A DNA stretch of 64,000 nucleotides from Candidatus Lumbricidiphila eiseniae. GTDB taxonomy: Bacteria > Actinomycetota > Actinomycetes > Actinomycetales > Microbacteriaceae. Position 1 is the first letter of the stretch. Every line of letters begins with the position of its first letter. This document shows positions 56,222 through 64,000 of the stretch, one piece after another. The stretch spans positions 58,533-122,532 of the forward strand of contig NAEP01000036.1 of assembly GCA_002529645.1 (NCBI GenBank), written 5' to 3'. The notes beneath the pieces are model-generated. The model was not told the DNA's origin and ran no database searches. It saw only the letters and a list, made by a program, of their open reading frames with translations. The position numbers were made by a program, and so were the translations under genes.

Positions 56222-56266
56222 AGGCGCAAAACGTCGTCGTAGGAATGTCAGTTGGGAGTGTCAACT

Positions 56267-57640
56267 TTGTCTGAGCAGAACTTTGACCTAGTAGTCCTCG
56301 GTGGTGGCAGTGGTGGCTATGCGGCCGCGCTACGTGCCATTCAGTTGGGTTCAACGGTCGCACTCATCGAAAAAGACAGGGTCGGCGGCACCTGTTTGCA
56401 CAGAGGATGCGTTCCCACCAAGGCGCTGCTTCACGCTGCCGAGGTAGCAGACACCGCCCGGGAAGCCGCACGGTTCGGTGTCCGTGCCCACCTTGAGGGT
56501 ATTGACATTGCGAGTGTGACCGCATACCGCCAAGGGATTGTTGGCAGTAAACACAAGGGCCTGCAGGGGTTGCTCAAAGCGCGCGGCATCCATGTTGTTG
56601 AGGGCGAGGGGCGGCTCGTGTCCCCAACCACCGTGCTGGTCGGGGAGGACCGCTACATCGGCAAGAATGTCGTGCTTGCAACCGGTTCATACTCGCGGTC
56701 CCTACCCGGACTGGAGATCGGCGGGCGAGTTATCACGAGCGATCAGGCACTGGAACTGGATGTTGTGCCATCCTCGGTCATCATTCTCGGCGGCGGTGTC
56801 ATCGGTGTTGAATTCGCCAGCGTCTGGACCTCGTTCGGGGCACAGGTTACCCTTGTCGAGGGTCTACCGCACCTGGTTCCCAACGAGGAAGAGTCGATTT
56901 CGAAGCAGCTAGAGCGCGCCTTCCGCAAGCGTGGCATTGATTTCAAACTGGGTGTGCGGTTTCAGGGAGTTACTCAAAGCACCGAGGGTGTTGTCGTCAC
57001 CCTTGAGGGCGGCGAAACTCTCTCCGCCGACTACCTGCTCGTGGCCGTTGGTCGCGGTCCGTCCACCGCTGGGCTCGGGTATGAAGAAGTCGGAGTCACC
57101 GTTGACCGCGGATTCGTTGTGACCAACGAACGGCTCCAGACAACTGTGCCGGGCGTGTATGCGGTCGGTGACATCGTGCCCGGTCTGCAACTGGCACACC
57201 GAGCTTTCCAGCACGGCATTTTCGTCGCAGAAGAGATCGCCGGGCTCAAGCCCGTTGTCATTGCCGACGTAAACATTCCGAAAGTCACGTACTGCGAGCC
57301 GGAGATCGCGTCGGTGGGTTACACCGAGGCAAAGGCCGCGAGCCTCCACGGTGCCGACAAGGTCACCTCCTACGACTACAATCTCGCGGGCAATGCCAAG
57401 AGCCACATCCTCGAAACGAGCGGTTCCGTAAAGGTTGTTCGGCTCGTAGACGGCCCAATTATTGGAATACACATGATTGGCGGTCGCGTCGGTGAACTCG
57501 TCGGCGAAGCGCAGCTCGCCGTCAACTGGGAAGCCTACCCGGAGGATGTCGCCCCGCTCATTCACGCTCACCCCACTCAAAACGAGGCACTCGGCGAGGC
57601 CTTCCTCAAACTCGCCGGAAAGCCTCTCAATGCACTGTAG
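56267..57640 (+). CDS. lpd: Dihydrolipoyl dehydrogenase
   Basis: 457 residues from TTG 56267 (LSEQNFDLVVLGGGSGGYAA); GGGAG lies 8 nt upstream. GTG 56258 and TTG 56252 are in-frame alternatives. FAD site LGGGSGG, redox disulfide GGTCLHRGCVPTK (Cys43, Cys48), NAD site ILGGGVIGVEFAS and the C-terminal His-Glu pair in HPTQNEALGEA are complete. E3 subunit of 2-oxoacid dehydrogenases and reoxidises the lipoyl arm of SucB encoded next. Confidence 0.95.
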   Translation: MSEQNFDLVVLGGGSGGYAAALRAIQLGSTVALIEKDRVGGTCLHRGCVPTKALLHAAEVADTAREAARFGVRAHLEGIDIASVTAYRQGIVGSKHKGLQGLLKARGIHVVEGEGRLVSPTTVLVGEDRYIGKNVVLATGSYSRSLPGLEIGGRVITSDQALELDVVPSSVIILGGGVIGVEFASVWTSFGAQVTLVEGLPHLVPNEEESISKQLERAFRKRGIDFKLGVRFQGVTQSTEGVVVTLEGGETLSADYLLVAVGRGPSTAGLGYEEVGVTVDRGFVVTNERLQTTVPGVYAVGDIVPGLQLAHRAFQHGIFVAEEIAGLKPVVIADVNIPKVTYCEPEIASVGYTEAKAASLHGADKVTSYDYNLAGNAKSHILETSGSVKVVRLVDGPIIGIHMIGGRVGELVGEAQLAVNWEAYPEDVAPLIHAHPTQNEALGEAFLKLAGKPLNAL

Positions 57641-57775
57641 ACACGGCCGACACGGCACGTGTGGCACCATCCAGCACCTCAGCAACAGCACATAACACAC
57701 CCACAACCTCGCGGTACAGGATGCCCCGGACTGCACTAAATTAGTAAACACCCCCGCTGCGAAGGAGACCTACGC

Positions 57776-59296
57776 ATGAGTGAATCTGTCAACCTCCCGG
57801 CACTCGGAGAGAGTGTCACCGAAGGAACGGTGACCCGTTGGCTGAAGCAGGTGGGTGACCGGGTGGAGATCGATGAGCCCCTGCTCGAAGTATCGACTGA
57901 CAAGGTTGACACCGAAATTCCCTCCCCGGTGGCCGGAATCATAGAAGCGATCCACGTGCAGGAGGATGAGACCGTCGAAGTGGGCGCGCCCCTCGTGACC
58001 ATCGGAACTGGCACTGCTGCCGGCCAGGAGGCCGGTGCGGGGCAGGAGCCCGGCGCTACTTCGATAGCTGCCACCCCCGTTGCTGAGGCAGAGTCGGTTC
58101 CCGAGCCAATCACAGACACGCCGGTCGTGGGTCTGCCGACTGCCGCGCCGACTTTTGCGGCACCCACCGTGGATGCGCCGACTGCCGCACCTATTGTGAA
58201 CGCGTCAGCTGCCGCACCGACTGTAAACACGCCGGCTGCCACCGTGCCAGCTGCCACCGTCGCAACGCCGGTGGCAGCAACACCGTCCACTGACGACACT
58301 GTGGCACCCGATCACCCGCCCTTCACCGGTGTGCTCTCGGGACTTACCGGATACGTCACCCCGATTGTCCGCAAGCTCGCGAACGAGCAGGGCGTTGACC
58401 TCACCGACATAACAGGCACCGGTGTCGGTGGTCGGATTCGGAAACAAGACATTATCGCCGCGCACGCAGCGAACTCCGCCGCGGAAGCTGCATCCCTGGC
58501 ACCCACGGGGGGCAGTGGTTTGTCTCCCGTCACGGTAGCGGCAGGGGCATCCAGCCCACGCGAAGCACTGACGGTGTCGCCGCTTCGCGGTACGACCGCA
58601 CCCATGACCCGTTTGCGCAAGGTTGTTGCTGAACGCGCTGTTGCCTCGATGACCTCGACCGCTCAGCTCACGAGTGTTGTTGAGGTGGACCTCACGCGCG
58701 TCGCGCAGCTGCGAGACCAGGTGAAGGGGGCATTTGCAGAGAAGACCGGGAACAAACTTTCATTCCTGCCCTTCTTTGCACTCGCCGCCGCCGAGGCCCT
58801 TCGTGCCTACCCGATCATCAACTCCACGGTAGACGGCGACAGTATTGTCTACCCGGCGTACGAGAACATGTCGATCGCGGTGGACACCGAACGGGGCCTT
58901 CTCACCCCTGTGATTCGGAACGCCGGGGACCTGAACATCGCTCAGCTCGCCGCGCAGATCGCCGATCTTGCCACCCGCACGCGCAATAACCAACTGAAAC
59001 CCGACGAGCTTTCCGGTGGCACGTTCACGCTGACAAACACGGGATCGCGCGGGGCACTCTTCGACACACCCGTCGTGTTCCTCCCGCAGTCTGCGATTCT
59101 TGGCACCGGAGTCGTTGTCCGTCGCCCGGTCGTTGTGGCGGTTGACGGTTCCGACTCGATTGCCGTTCGATCAATGGTGTACTTGGCGCTCTCCTATGAC
59201 CACCGAATTATCGACGGCGCCGATGCTGCGCGGTTCCTCACCGCGGTCAAAGCCCGGCTCGAAGAGGGAGCATTCCAGGCTGACCTTGGAGTGTAA
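57776..59296 (+). CDS. sucB: Dihydrolipoamide acyltransferase (E2) of 2-oxoacid dehydrogenase
   Basis: 506 residues; GAAGGAG precedes the ATG. One lipoyl domain with Lys43 in EVSTDKVDTE, then a long Ala/Pro/Thr/Val linker (about 90-180) made of short repeats such as TAAPTF, TAAPIV and AAAPTV, a subunit-binding domain (TPIVRKLANEQGVDLTDI) and the catalytic domain ending with YDHRIIDGADAARFL. Transfers succinyl or acetyl to CoA. Follows lpd by 135 bp, which contains an ACTAAATTAGT palindrome. Whether it serves pyruvate or oxoglutarate cannot be told. Confidence 0.93.
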   Translation: MSESVNLPALGESVTEGTVTRWLKQVGDRVEIDEPLLEVSTDKVDTEIPSPVAGIIEAIHVQEDETVEVGAPLVTIGTGTAAGQEAGAGQEPGATSIAATPVAEAESVPEPITDTPVVGLPTAAPTFAAPTVDAPTAAPIVNASAAAPTVNTPAATVPAATVATPVAATPSTDDTVAPDHPPFTGVLSGLTGYVTPIVRKLANEQGVDLTDITGTGVGGRIRKQDIIAAHAANSAAEAASLAPTGGSGLSPVTVAAGASSPREALTVSPLRGTTAPMTRLRKVVAERAVASMTSTAQLTSVVEVDLTRVAQLRDQVKGAFAEKTGNKLSFLPFFALAAAEALRAYPIINSTVDGDSIVYPAYENMSIAVDTERGLLTPVIRNAGDLNIAQLAAQIADLATRTRNNQLKPDELSGGTFTLTNTGSRGALFDTPVVFLPQSAILGTGVVVRRPVVVAVDGSDSIAVRSMVYLALSYDHRIIDGADAARFLTAVKARLEEGAFQADLGV

Positions 59297-59323
59297 AGCT
59301 TAGCCTGAGGGAATAACCGGATG

Positions 59324-59395
59324 GCCCGGGGCATCCACGGGCCCGTCAGGGTTCTGGAGCGCGCAGGATAGGGGATACGGGTGCCCGGGGCATCC
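59324..59395 (+). repeat. Short paired repeat, 59-bp register, after sucB
   Basis: GCCCGGGGCATCC occurs at 59324-59336 and 59383-59395, each preceded by a similar GGGATA- or GGAATA-type stretch. Weakest member of the register family; GGGGCATCC is also a common local codon pattern. Confidence 0.45.
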
Positions 59396-59448
59396 GGTGT
59401 GTCGTGGTCTGTTTCTCAACCGGTCGGCGGTATTCGGTCGACGGGCCG

Positions 59449-60819
59449 TCAGTAGGTTCGTAGCAGATCGCCGAGGACCTTGCGACCAAATGTGAGGGCG
59501 TCCAGCGGAACGCGCTCATCGATTCCATGGAACATTGCGGGGAAATCGAAATCGGCGGGTAACAGCAGCGGCGCAAACCCGTAGCCAGCAATGCCAAGCT
59601 CACTCAACGCCTTATTGTCAGTCCCGCCGCTCATGAGATACGGCAGGATCGGAGCGCCCGGGTCATGCCGCCCCAGCGATGCCGTCACGGCATCAACCAG
59701 CGCACCGTGTCGCGGGTTTTCCAAACTCACATCCCGGTGCACGACCGTCACCTCAATCTGCTCCCCCACCAGGGCACGAATCTGAGCGAGCACCGATTCA
59801 TCCTCGCCGGGCAGTGTTCGCACATCAATGAGTGCCTCAGCCCGTGCAGGGATGACATTGTGCTTGTAACCGGCCTGCAATACGGTCGGATTGGAGGTCG
59901 TGCGCAGAGTTGGCGTCACAAATCCTGCGGCGGTTCCGGTGGCCCGCGCGAGCTCATCCGGTGACCTCTCGTGCGGGTCGACACCCACAATTTTTGCCAC
60001 ACCCGCGAGCAATTCGCGCGTTGTCGCCGTGAGACGGACCGGCCACTCCATCCGTCCGAGCCGCACCACGGCCTCAGCCAGCGCAGTGATGGCATTGTCG
60101 CGAATATGTCGCGAACCGTGCGCGGCGGCCCCGCGACTGCGCAACCGCAACCAGAGCAGCCCCTTCTCCCCCGTCTGTAACAAATACGCCCGTTTCCCGT
60201 CGATCGTGATCGAATATCCACCCACCTCACTGATCGCCTCCGTCGCGCCAGCGAAAACCTCGGGATGATTGTCAACGAGCCAGTGCGACCCGAGCACGCC
60301 GCCCGCTTCTTCGTCCGCGAAAAAGGCGACGATGAGATCGCGCTCCGGTTGCGCTCCGGTGCTGAGGATGTCCCGCAGTGCGGCCAGAATCATCGCATCC
60401 ATGTCTTTCATGTCGACCGCACCACGGCCCCACAGCATGCCATCCTGGATGGTGCCAGCAAACGGGTCAACGCTCCACTCGGATGCCTCAGCCGGCACGA
60501 CATCCAGATGCCCGTGCACAACGAGCGCGGGCTTCGTGCGGTTGCGTCCGGGTACCCGGACAGTGAGGCTCGTTCGACGCGCATCGGGCTCGAAGAGGCG
60601 TGGAGTCAATCCCAACCCGGACAGGTACGCTTCGACGTATTCAGCGGCCTCTCGCTCACCGTTCGCTCGGGATGAGCCGTAGTTGCTGGTGTCAAATCGG
60701 ATGAGATCTCGCGCGATCCGCGCGGTCTCTTCCAGATCACCATCGCTGTCGGGGCATCCGGTCAGAGCCTGTCCGACACCATCAGACGCACGCGGCGGCG
60801 GGAGATACGGCTCGACCAT
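59449..60819 (-). CDS. M20-family metallopeptidase/deacylase (ArgE/DapE type)
   Basis: 456 residues from ATG 60819. Metal ligands are in LVVHGHLDVVPAE and GRGAVDMKDMDAMILA, catalytic Glu in FFADEEAGG, and a dimerisation domain carries SRGAAAHGSRH. The C-terminal MSGGTDNKALSELGI and FHGIDERVP complete the family. Probably hydrolyses an N-acyl amino acid or dipeptide. Distinct from the M20 protein at 29479-30945 (low similarity). Convergent with sucB. Confidence 0.88.
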   Translation of the reverse strand: MVEPYLPPPRASDGVGQALTGCPDSDGDLEETARIARDLIRFDTSNYGSSRANGEREAAEYVEAYLSGLGLTPRLFEPDARRTSLTVRVPGRNRTKPALVVHGHLDVVPAEASEWSVDPFAGTIQDGMLWGRGAVDMKDMDAMILAALRDILSTGAQPERDLIVAFFADEEAGGVLGSHWLVDNHPEVFAGATEAISEVGGYSITIDGKRAYLLQTGEKGLLWLRLRSRGAAAHGSRHIRDNAITALAEAVVRLGRMEWPVRLTATTRELLAGVAKIVGVDPHERSPDELARATGTAAGFVTPTLRTTSNPTVLQAGYKHNVIPARAEALIDVRTLPGEDESVLAQIRALVGEQIEVTVVHRDVSLENPRHGALVDAVTASLGRHDPGAPILPYLMSGGTDNKALSELGIAGYGFAPLLLPADFDFPAMFHGIDERVPLDALTFGRKVLGDLLRTY

Positions 60820-61032
60820 GCGATTCAGACTAGCCTGCGAAATTGTGCGCGCTGGCTGAGTCGCGTCGGTGTTGCTAGAGTCCCGATGCCAGCCTGACGC
60901 ACGCCTCGTTACCCGAACGCGCTTCCGCCGCGGTGTAGAGGTCACGGGTGTTTCCCCTCACCGACCACGACTGAATTCCGTGCTAGTCTCTACTCTCGGG
61001 TTGCAGCGCTGTTGCGGCATCCCATGATCCAC

Positions 61033-61115
61033 GCGCGGGTGGCGGAATGGTAGACGCGCTAGCTTGAGGTGCTAGTGCCCGTAAGGGCGTGGGGGTTCGA
61101 GTCCCCCTTCGCGCA
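61033..61115 (+). tRNA. tRNA-Leu (anticodon GAG)
   Basis: 83 nt fold by eye. Acceptor GCGCGGG pairs TTCGCGC with two G-U pairs, and the discriminator is A61115. The anticodon stem CTAGC/GCTAG encloses loop TTGAGGT with GAG at 61066-61068. A long variable arm (GTGCCCGTAAGGGCGT region) marks it as class II. The T-arm is GGGGG-TTCGAGT-CCCCC. CCA is not encoded. An extended TGCTAGTCT about 45 bp upstream could be its -10. Confidence 0.93.
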
Positions 61116-61120
61116 CGCAG

Positions 61121-61174
61121 ACGAATATGGTCCCTGACCCGAGAAGTAGTTCTCGGGTCAGGGACCATATTCGT
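61121..61174. repeat. 25-bp perfect inverted repeat directly after tRNA-Leu
   Basis: Arms 61121-61145 and 61150-61174 are exact reverse complements around a GTAG loop, starting 6 nt past the tRNA. The stem is very stable, but GGAGG follows rather than a T-run. It may act as a terminator or processing stem, or mark the edge of an inserted element. Beyond it the DNA looks accessory. Confidence 0.85.
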
Positions 61175-61643
61175 TGGAGGTGCTGGAAAAGGGTTGAGGC
61201 TGTCGGGATATTGGGAGAAACGAGTGAATAGCATCAGGCACGTCACGAATGATGTGGAATGCGCATGCCCCGGTGAATGACTCTTGTGTGCGTTGGAGTC
61301 GGTCTGGTCGTTTTAGACCGGGTACTCCTGTGGGGTGAGTCTCCTGGGTGGATTTTCTATCGAAAACGAAAGCCTTCTGGGGCGGTATTGGAATGTTGAG
61401 TGTTGCGGCTGAGTTGTTCCAGCCGAATCAACACAGTGCGATTGAGGTACAAGAGGAACAATCTCGACAGGTGTATGAGATGGGGAACAACGCTCCCTTC
61501 CATGGGGAAGAGTCAGGTTTGAATGAGGCTCAATCCTCGGAGAAGCAACAGGAATTACCCGATCAGTAGGTGTTGTTCCCACGGAGGTTGTGTATGACGT
61601 GGCGTGGGAGGGTGTTCTGGTTGTGGTGTGATACCACGGCACT
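61175..61643. other. Gene-poor accessory DNA after the tRNA hairpin
   Basis: 469 bp with no gene I can support. A 73-codon plus-strand frame (61348-61569) from GTG and a 109-codon minus frame (61313-61642) overlap; neither shows a family pattern. Composition is more AT-rich than the housekeeping part, by eye. Probably decayed sequence. Confidence 0.5.
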
Positions 61644-61751
61644 CATTTTGCTCGGGTTTTTGCTGAGGATGGGCGGGTGACTGGGGTGTTGTTTCTTGAG
61701 GATATTATCGAGGAGTTGGTTGGTGAGGTGCAGGATGCTACCCGGCGGTAA
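61644..61751 (+). pseudogene. C-terminal scrap of a CNNM/CorC (hemolysin-family) CBS protein
   Basis: The frame reads HFARVFAEDGRVTGVLFLED and continues IIEELVGEVQDATRR to TAA 61749-61751. This is the end of the CBS-domain pair in UPF0053/CorC-like membrane proteins. In-frame stops (TGA at 61629) and no related sequence upstream show that the rest is lost or scrambled. No start or ribosome site. It overlaps the end of the lipoprotein gene by 14 nt on the opposite strand. Confidence 0.65.
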
Positions 61752-62277
61752 ACGGGGGCGGGCTGAGGGTAATCGGGGGGACTTTCGCGGGCGTGGTGGG
61801 GGGAAGATCCTGAGCGCAGCGGGAGAAGCCGTCAATCTCGATCCATTCTTTTCCGGAATCGTCATGGTCCCTATTAGCCGCGATGAGTAGATTATTTCCA
61901 GGACTCCGGAACGCGACGCTCTGACCCGGGCGGTGCCCTTCGTCTCGATATCCTTCGCTGAGTAGTTGGCTTCTCAGGGTATCTAGCCAGGCAGAAATAT
62001 CGAAGGTGTCGGCCACGTACGCTTCCCAGTAACCCGTATACTGCGCGGTCTTCTTGTCACATGCGAAGGAACTGTTCGGGAGTATATCCACAAGCCCTCG
62101 GAATGCCTCAGACGGAATACGAGCAACAATTTTCCGCATCTCAGCGTGCGTCTGAGCACGAGCCTCATCAAAAGTAGGAAAATAGTTGATCACACTACAC
62201 CCCGAAACAATTAGCCCGGTGCAGACAACAATCGCAGTGCTGATCGCACGATCAATTCGCATCGCGAACCAACTCAT
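61738..62277 (-). CDS. Small secreted lipoprotein of unknown function
   Basis: 179 residues from ATG 62277, with GGGAG 7 nt upstream. The signal peptide ends in the lipobox LIVSGC. The mature part has four or five Cys, a segment FDISAWLDTLRSQLLSEGYRD and a Pro/Thr tail; no family recognised. It starts 26 nt inside the end of the DUF1023-like gene, so the two are translationally coupled. An immunity or inhibitor role for the upstream protein is possible but unproven. Confidence 0.75.
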   Translation of the reverse strand: MSWFAMRIDRAISTAIVVCTGLIVSGCSVINYFPTFDEARAQTHAEMRKIVARIPSEAFRGLVDILPNSSFACDKKTAQYTGYWEAYVADTFDISAWLDTLRSQLLSEGYRDEGHRPGQSVAFRSPGNNLLIAANRDHDDSGKEWIEIDGFSRCAQDLPPTTPAKVPPITLSPPPFTAG

Positions 62278-64000
62278 CTAATATCTCCCTCAGTACTTTG
62301 TCGTTGCCCTCGACTCCGGCGATTTGGTTGTGTTGTGTGAGCATGTCCTCGATCTGAAGCTTCATCGCGATGGGTGGCACCGTCATGCCCCAGAGGATTT
62401 TGGCGAGTTCGTTCCCACTGAAATTGATGCCCGAGTCACGTTCAATGATCCCGTTTTCCGTGGTCGGCGCGACCGCGTAACCCAAATCCCCCATCGCTAG
62501 TCCTTGACCGGTGGGGGTGTAGAACAGTTTGTTGAGGTCGTAGCGCCCGGCGTATCCGATGTATGTCGTGGACGGGTCGGGCTGCCAACCAGCTTTCATA
62601 CCGATCCCCCCGAGCAGAATCCGGGTATCCAACTGCGCCCCACGCCGCTCCGCCTCCCCGGCAGCAGCCGAACCAAAGCTGTGTTCCACGCTGACGATCC
62701 TCAGTTCCCCGAGGTCACTGGCTCGTAAGCCTTTGAGGAAGTCGGCGTAGTTCGCCCCGATCGTATCGGCGATTGTATTGATCTGCGGCCCGTGAGAGAA
62801 CAGATCAGCGGTCTGCGGAAAACGACCATCCTTAAAAACAAACGCAACCACCTCCCCATATGACCGGCCCACTTCCCACTGAGCAAGTGCCTGTATTCCG
62901 CCGCGCCTACGATTATTCAGTGCACCCTGATACATCCCTGCGAGGGTGCTGTCGGAACCGGGCAGATACGACAGCACAACCTTCGCCCGGGCCGGGTCAC
63001 CAATCATCTCAATAATCCGGTCAGCTCCGCGGTCGTAGAGGTAAAGCTGAATAACCCCATCCTGAACCTGGCTGAGATAGGTAATTTCCTGGGACAAATC
63101 CGCGATACTCGCGTTGAGAGCGACTCGCTGGGGTTGGGACACGGTGGGGCTGTACTTGTTGAGGAGTGTGGGCAGCGCACCGAGACGAGCCTGCAGCTGC
63201 GCCAACTCAGTTTGAGCCTCCGCTAACCGCCGGGTGGCAAGTAGGCGGTTAGCAGCCACACGATCAGCGGGCGGTAACCCGTTCAACTGCCCAACAGTGG
63301 CCGGATACCTGGACACAAGCACAGCACGCTGCTGTGGGGTAAGGACGCTCCACGCCCGCGCCACCTCACCCGGTAACGGTGGACAGCGAGCCAGATCCGT
63401 CAACAGATCCGGACGCACCCGCTGCAACACCAGGTGATCAAACGCCGACATCCTGCCCACACTCACAAGCACCCCCGCACCCGTTCCCGCCAGCGTTCCC
63501 GCCAGCGTTCCCGCACCCGTTCCCGTTCTCACGCCCACACCTGCACCCGTGCTTGTGTTCGTGTTGGTGGTGGTGAGTAGGTTGCTGAATGCTCCGAGCA
63601 CAGCAGGCGCGGTCAACAGCCTGACACAGGTTGTATCAGCAGCCTCACGCCGCTCGCTCAGCTGCCGCCACGCAACACCAACCCGACGCAACTGCTCCTC
63701 CGCAGCATCCACCCGCTGTTGCGCACTACACCGAACAGCCTCATCCAACCCAGCAGACGCCAGCTCTAAAGCCTGCCGCGCTGCCACCATGATCTGGCGT
63801 GCCTCCCGCTCACGATGCCGCAACACCCGAGCCTCCTGCCCAATCTGGGCCACCACAACCCCATACTGCCCCAACGCCGCAGCACCCGCAGCATAACCAG
63901 ACGCAATCGCTGCAACCACCGGACGCAACTCACCAATACGAGCAGCAACACCAGAAGCCACCAACGAACGCCACGAACCATCAGAAGCCCACCCCTCATC
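62252..64000 (-). CDS. DUF1023-like alpha/beta-hydrolase with WXG-like helical N-terminus (5' truncated)
   Basis: About 582 residues visible; the frame is open to the window edge (DEGWASDGSWRSLVASGVAA), so the start is missing. The N-terminal 120 residues are helical with a W-x-S/G-like repeat pattern, then a Thr/Gly-rich linker encoded by a short-period DNA repeat near 63470-63545. The C-terminal half has the hydrolase nucleophile in VEHSFGSAAAG (about 440) and LLGGIGMKAGW. Such proteins occur in actinobacteria near secretion-type WXG genes. Catalytic target unknown. Coupled to the lipoprotein. Confidence 0.72.
   Translation of the reverse strand, partial: DEGWASDGSWRSLVASGVAARIGELRPVVAAIASGYAAGAAALGQYGVVVAQIGQEARVLRHREREARQIMVAARQALELASAGLDEAVRCSAQQRVDAAEEQLRRVGVAWRQLSERREAADTTCVRLLTAPAVLGAFSNLLTTTNTNTSTGAGVGVRTGTGAGTLAGTLAGTGAGVLVSVGRMSAFDHLVLQRVRPDLLTDLARCPPLPGEVARAWSVLTPQQRAVLVSRYPATVGQLNGLPPADRVAANRLLATRRLAEAQTELAQLQARLGALPTLLNKYSPTVSQPQRVALNASIADLSQEITYLSQVQDGVIQLYLYDRGADRIIEMIGDPARAKVVLSYLPGSDSTLAGMYQGALNNRRRGGIQALAQWEVGRSYGEVVAFVFKDGRFPQTADLFSHGPQINTIADTIGANYADFLKGLRASDLGELRIVSVEHSFGSAAAGEAERRGAQLDTRILLGGIGMKAGWQPDPSTTYIGYAGRYDLNKLFYTPTGQGLAMGDLGYAVAPTTENGIIERDSGINFSGNELAKILWGMTVPPIAMKLQIEDMLTQHNQIAGVEGNDKVLREILDELVRDAN

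Noticed and set aside
61121..61174. Calling the 25-bp hairpin an intrinsic terminator
   Set aside because: No T-run follows on either strand. Listed as an inverted repeat.
61348..61569. 73-codon frame between the tRNA hairpin and the CorC remnant
   Set aside because: GTG start without a good ribosome site, overlaps an equally long antisense frame, no recognisable family. Left as possible but unsupported.

Overview
The window comes from a high-GC Gram-positive bacterium (Actinomycetota), most likely a member of the Microbacteriaceae. The evidence is gene order: pafB-pafC-tatA-tatC-helY; the split bc1-aa3 respiratory cluster (ctaE-qcrCAB facing ctaF-ctaD-ctaC); sigA-murT-gatD beside a DUF7455 gene and topoisomerase IV; rbpA; and lpd-sucB. 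GTG starts and 4-nt stop/start overlaps are frequent. The family assignment is inference, since no rRNA is present.

Layout. 1-6073: end of an FKBP-type isomerase, then the pafBC-tatAC-helicase operon. 6158-11966: acetyltransferase, apolipoprotein N-acyltransferase (lnt), rbpA, phosphodiesterase, SPFH/NfeD pair and a short-chain dehydrogenase. 12165-17284: sugar-type ABC importer without its own ATPase, an inositol-type dehydrogenase and a divergent GntR regulator. 17687-20459: glycerol kinase and trpD. 20722-29157: the aerobic respiratory chain, interrupted by an aldehyde dehydrogenase remnant, then an ErpA-type Fe-S carrier. 29479-36558: M20 peptidase, class II amidotransferase, DUF3043, phosphodiesterase family protein and parC. 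36678-46564: a catabolic block (IclR, polyamine-type ABC importer, zinc deacylase, ABM protein, amidohydrolase, malate synthase G) between parC and parE. 46877-54401: parE, DUF7455, gatD, murT, sigA, PAC2. 54686-60819: leucyl aminopeptidase, lpd, sucB, M20 peptidase. 61033-64000: tRNA-Leu(GAG), a 25-bp perfect hairpin, gene debris, a lipoprotein and a large DUF1023-like protein running off the end.

Three things stand out. (1) About a dozen loci, nearly all intergenic, carry locus-specific direct repeats of about 20-32 bp whose copies start 59-63 bp apart (most often 60-61), with unrelated DNA between. Two loci have three copies in register. The repeat differs from locus to locus, so this is not one dispersed family. 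The geometry matches one CRISPR repeat-spacer unit, as off-target Cas1-Cas2 integration would leave, but no cas genes lie here and ordinary tandem duplication is not excluded. (2) The GatD-like protein has Gly where the family has its nucleophilic Cys, and its MurT partner lacks the Cys4 ribbon. A glutaminase-dead pair suits an organism whose peptidoglycan may be cross-linked through the D-Glu alpha-carboxyl (group B). (3) The parC-parE interval holds a self-contained catabolic cassette that ends in a glyoxylate-consuming enzyme and is headed by a leaderless iclR gene with operator-like repeats in its first codons.
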